64,000 nucleotides of DNA from Terebella lapidaria (lineage: Eukaryota; Annelida; Polychaeta; Terebellida; Terebellidae), in assembly GCA_949152475.1 (NCBI GenBank), contig OX424570.1:27648694-27712693 (forward strand), in the 5' to 3' direction. This document shows positions 46,587 through 64,000 of the stretch, in pieces. Under the pieces are notes generated by a model. The model had not been told where the DNA came from. It worked only from the letters and a program-made list of their open reading frames with translations, and did no database searches. Every line of letters starts with the position of its first letter. Position 1 is the stretch's first letter. The position numbers were made by a program, and so were the translations under genes.

Positions 46587-49565
46587 CTATAGTTTATTGA
46601 CATAAACATTCATAATTTACATTGGCTTATAATTGACATTTACTATGCCACAATAGAAGTAGTCTGTAAAAGAGATTGAACAGAATATCGGGTGAGAGAA
46701 TTTGTGGTTCGTAGAGAGAGATCTTCTTTTCTACATTTGTATACTAGTAATGTTTGTAAAAGTCAATCCATAGAATCTGCACATGTTATGAATATATGTT
46801 ACGTCCTAAAATACGATAAAGTCTGATAGCAATAGTGCGCTGTTTTAGCCAGTTCTTGTGAGTCAGGATTTAAAAGTTCAGATATAGAGTTGAAGTTGAC
46901 ACCTGAAAGGGAATTTCTAATGTCATTAATTAGTGGACAAAACATTAACACGTTCTTCGATTTGAATATCATGTTGACATCATACATGTTGTCAGCCGGG
47001 GAGATGGAATGGTTTGCACAAAAATATAGCAGAAACTTTCATGTCACTCGGGTCTTTATCAATTCAAGATGCATTTAACAATGTTATCTTTCATGTTGAA
47101 TTTGTTCAAATTTCTATCAATTAGCACATTTCATTCTTTCTAATAGAATATTATTAGCCAACTGATTCATGTCTGTTGGATAATTGATTCTGACGTTACA
47201 TTCGCAGTAATGAATTTAATAGTTTCAATATTTCTACTGTGCGATCAATAGTATTTTGTTCAGTGCTATGGTATCTATCGCTTGAATTCCAAATTTGAAA
47301 TCAATATTCTGCCAACACATGGATGCAAAAAAAAAAGAAGACATGTCCAAACATCAGCAGTTTATATCCCGTCATCAGCATTCACTGAAAAAGCAATACA
47401 TTTGCATTGCCATGGCAACCAGAACACCTGCATGTCGCTGCACCATGTGTTGTATAGAGCACATCGTAGGGACAGACAATTATAAACAACGATTGTCTGT
47501 CACATGTCGTGTTTTATCTGTCAACAAAAGGGGCGTGTCGCGGTCCGTGTGTGTGTGTGTGTGTCCGTGTGGTTCACGACAGACGCAGTAACCACGGTTA
47601 CACTCGTATATTGATGACAGTAAGACACAGAGCTGTTAATTACAATAATTATGTCAGGTGCGTCTGATATAGTGAGTGTTTCCTTCGTCAGCTTATATTT
47701 ATGGTATTTCACCTTTTTATAGACAGTTATGGCAATTGTATACCCTATATATGCCTCTATAAACACATTTGACATTCGTTTGCAGTGATATCATGATATG
47801 GCACACCCTCCATCCTTTCGTTATACATGCTATTTCTAATTTACTTCTGTAAATGTATGTGACTTCATGATGAAGGCCGTGAACAAAATAATCTTGATGT
47901 GGTGAAAAGATGAATTCATTTCCGTACAGCACCACTTTTCTTGTGTGATTGCATCATGAACTGTTTATATCCTTGAGTTCATTTGGTATTTGCTGGTTAC
48001 TAAACTTTGTCGAGCGTTGATAAGAACGCTCAGGATGTGAAGACAATTTGACTGAAGGGGATATGCCAGAAGAACACAAAAGTTATGGACATCAGTATTT
48101 AACATGTTTAATCTCTGCAACTAAACGTATTGGTAACACTCATTGCTGTAATCATGATCATATTCAATACGATTCTTTGACACTGTTTGAGGGTTTTTCC
48201 CGGGCTCTCAGATGCAATCAATAAGTCAAGCCGTTTGGAAGCCTATATCAAAAATAAATGTTTATTGGGGTATATCAAGAATAGACCCATACACTCACAC
48301 TGTAACTGTGAGGTACCTTCTCAGAAACACCTTATATTGTAGTCAGGTACAAGTGGGCTTGTTACAATCAGCCTCAACCATAACGAACCTATACGGCTCA
48401 TAAGTACTTGTAGCTCTGTGTATTGATTGTGAATGTCCACTCATAGTCATATAATTATGGTAATGCATATGACATTCCCTCCATGCACCCCTGATGTATT
48501 CACCCATTGAGCAGCATGCGGCTGGTAACGTTCCCTTTCGTATCTCCACAGGTCACCAAGTCCACTGGGAGCTGCATGATGACCAGAGCCTCGGAAAGAG
48601 AGATTCAGCTCACCTGGCTACGAGTTTGTCGGACAGGACATGGACAGGAGAACAAGTGAAATCTGAGTCGCGAGTGAAATCTGAGTCGTGGAGCTCCCGT
48701 GTGAGGCATTGTTCCCGATCAACGGCGTTGTGGGATTAAAAGCCTGGAGCCCGTTCGTTAATCCTCCACGCGTCCGATCCTCGTCTGCCTGACATACCAG
48801 TGCCTGGGGACCGTCTACAGTCTATGTCTGTTAGACGGAGATCAAGCCTTTTACCGGGAATGCATCACTTTCATCTCATGCCCTGGACGGCCGGGGCTTC
48901 GTGCGGGAGAGGAATTTATTCAAAACGATTTATTTTGTTCAACTGCAAATGTGAAATCCTGGATATTTACTTTGTAATTTGGCAGGTGTAGCTGCAAGAT
49001 GGATGAAGGTGACAGATTTAAATCACTGCTTAGTGTTATTGATGTGTCGCCATAGAAACAAAGGAAAATTACGCTAATCACGCTAATAATTAGTGTAGCT
49101 GCCCTGGACAGCTACTTTGTACGTGAGAAAAACAAGATCATTTTCCCAAGAGCCATCCAAAGACTTGATTCATAGAACTGAGATATCTGATGTCAATAAC
49201 GCTAGTGGCTACTCAAGAACTGGACACTGTTAGTTGCCCAACAGAGGCCGGACAATTGTCATAGATGATAACGATCGGGCGTTGGCTGTGAGGACGTCAC
49301 GAGGGAGTCACCTTACACCCCTGACACTTTCCCTGGTAGAATCAATGCCTATAACTACCGGTATGATGAACTTACTGCTCTGGTATTGACATTGTACACT
49401 GCTTGGTGACTTTCATAATATTGCATGTAACGAGATATGATATTGATGGCTACCAAACATCATCACTGTACAAGAAGGGGAAAGACATTTGGTAATGCGA
49501 CTTTAAACATGTCCTATTGAAGTGACCGCGGACAGTCCAGAGAATCCAGAGATCCCCACGCAGCC
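46587..49565. other. Region upstream of MYO3, possible promoter and 5' UTR
   Basis: No coding gene recognised. A (GT)n run lies at 47548-47567. From about 48552 (after TCTCCACAG) to 48990 the sequence is less AT-rich than its surroundings and could include a non-coding 5' exon of the MYO3 gene. No in-phase coding exon is seen, and transcript data would be needed. Confidence 0.4.
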
Positions 49566-62677
<13,112 letters not shown>

Positions 62678-62831
62678 GTATGGCTTCCAGCTCTGACATT
62701 CCTCTGAGTTATGTTTTAAAGGCAGTCTGTGGCTGGGAAAGTACTTGTAGGTGGTTATGAATGATGGGATATACACAATGGAGCCAAAACATTTTATGAT
62801 AATTCAGTAATCAGTTTGTACTTATCGGTTA

Positions 62832-64000
62832 TTAAGGCATTTCGGCAGAAATGCCTTTATGGTTTTAGCAGAATTTTCACCGCAAGTCAGAAATGATATG
62901 AGGAAGAACCCTATTCTTTTTGAGCCGGATCGGAGGTCCGTGAGGTCCGTGAGGATGAAATCAAGGCTAATTTTAAGACTTGGTTTCCGGACGATAACTG
63001 GAAAAATATTTATGCAATAGTTGCAGAACTCTGCATGGAGGTTCATATGCCACCAGGGAAGAACCCTATTGATTTTGGGATCGATCCGTCAAACGACCTT
63101 TGACCTAGAGGTCAAAATAATTTTTTGCTGATTCATCCTTGAGGCTTCCTGCATATCTCGGAAACCGTGCGTCGTAGAGCGAAACGGACGTTATTTTCGG
63201 ACTCGTCGCCCTAGACAAACATCTCTAGGGTGTACTTTTTTTTTTGATCCGGCTCCGAGGTCCGTGAGGTCCGTGAGGATGAAATCGAGGAACTTGGTTT
63301 CCGGACGATAACTCAAAAAATATTCAGGCAATAGTTGCAGAATTTTGCACGGAGGTTTATATATCACCAGGGAAGAACCCTATTGATTTTGGGATCGATA
63401 CCTCAAACGACCTTTGACCTAGAGGTCGAAATAATTTTTTGCTGAGTCATCCTTGATTCATCCTGCATATCTCGGAAACGGTGCGTCGTAGAGCGAAACG
63501 GACGTTATTTTCGGACTCGTCGCCCTAGACAAACATGTCTAAGGGGTATTATGGATGAACTTTGACCTTGACCCGAAATTTTTTTGCCGAGTCGGCATTT
63601 TTCGTTTTCGTCGATATCTCGGAAACGGTGCGTCGTAGAGCGAAACGGACGTTATTTTCGGACTCGTCGCACTAGACAAACATGTCTAAGGGGTCTTATG
63701 GATGAACTTTGACCTTGACCCGAAATTTTTTTGCCAAGTCGGCATTTTTCGTTTTCGTCGATATCTCGGAAACGGTGCGTCGTAGAGCGAAACGGACGTT
63801 ATTTTCGGACTCGTCGCACTAGACAAACATGTCTAAGGGGTCTTATGGATGAACTTTGACCTTGACCCGAAATTTTTTTGCCGAGTCGGCATTTTTCGTT
63901 TTCGTCGATATCTCGGAAACGGTGCGTCGTAGAGCGAAACGGACGTTATTTTCGGACTCGTCGCACTAGACAAACATGTCTAAGGGGAATTATTGATGAA
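62832..64000 (+). mobile_element. Second HINE-like element with 147-bp satellite, cut by window end
   Basis: The 5' hairpin TTAAGGCATTTCGGCAGAAA is identical to that at 53911, followed by the same GGTTTTAGCAGAATTTT. It then joins TCACCGCAAGTCAGAAATGA directly, without the T-run. Two ~320-bp units and then 147-bp monomers (from about 63470, about 63617, 63764, 63912) follow. It lies in the MYO3 intron after exon 24, and its 3' end is outside the window. Confidence 0.85.

Overview
This is eukaryotic, animal DNA. Two multi-exon genes with GT-AG introns belong to animal-specific families, and the intergenic and intronic DNA is dense in non-autonomous transposons. The window suggests a marine invertebrate bilaterian. 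The rich set of Helitron/Helentron-type elements carrying internal satellite arrays recalls those described from bivalves and other molluscs, and the palindrome TACATGTA is strikingly common. A lophotrochozoan is my first guess; a cephalochordate or hemichordate is not excluded. The species cannot be read from the sequence alone.

Layout. (1) 1-22.8 kb, minus strand: the 5' part of a KLF6/7-type Kruppel-like factor. Coding exon 1 (21998-22099) and exon 2 (6102-6738, ending just after the first C2H2 finger) are separated by a 15.3-kb intron. Fingers 2-3 are not seen and should lie left of the window. The intron and downstream DNA hold an hAT-type MITE with a perfect 8-bp TSD, a TTAA-flanked element and two TA-type MITEs. 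A promoter-like stretch with CCAAT boxes and a palindromic double E-box lies upstream of exon 1. (2) 24.2-24.9 kb, minus strand: three phase-compatible exons of a small, highly charged, probably coiled-coil protein (at least 98 residues) that I do not recognise.

(3) 25-48 kb: a transposon-rich intergenic region. Its centre is a decayed CR1-like LINE (PHD-finger ORF1, endonuclease, reverse transcriptase). A 1.9-kb terminal-inverted-repeat element filled with a 20-bp minisatellite has inserted into its 5' part; that element has itself been invaded by a 514-bp TA-type element. A separate 650-bp TA-type MITE interrupts the reverse transcriptase. Further right are three more inverted-repeat elements and a 2.8-kb Helitron-like element (A^TC...hairpin...CTAG^T) built of three successive, different tandem arrays.

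(4) 49.6-62.7 kb, plus strand: 24 coding exons of a class III unconventional myosin (MYO3, NINAC-type). They encode an N-terminal Ste20-like protein kinase fused to a myosin motor, 945 codons, all exon phases compatible, open beyond the right edge. Its introns host two kinds of Helentron/HINE-like element. One family carries a ~147-bp satellite and is present twice, at 53.9-56.35 kb and from 62.83 kb off the end of the window.

The host genes are not obviously functionally linked: a transcription factor, an unknown small protein and an actin-based motor kinase. The most notable content is the layered transposon history and the repeated structural theme of rolling-circle-type elements with central satellites.
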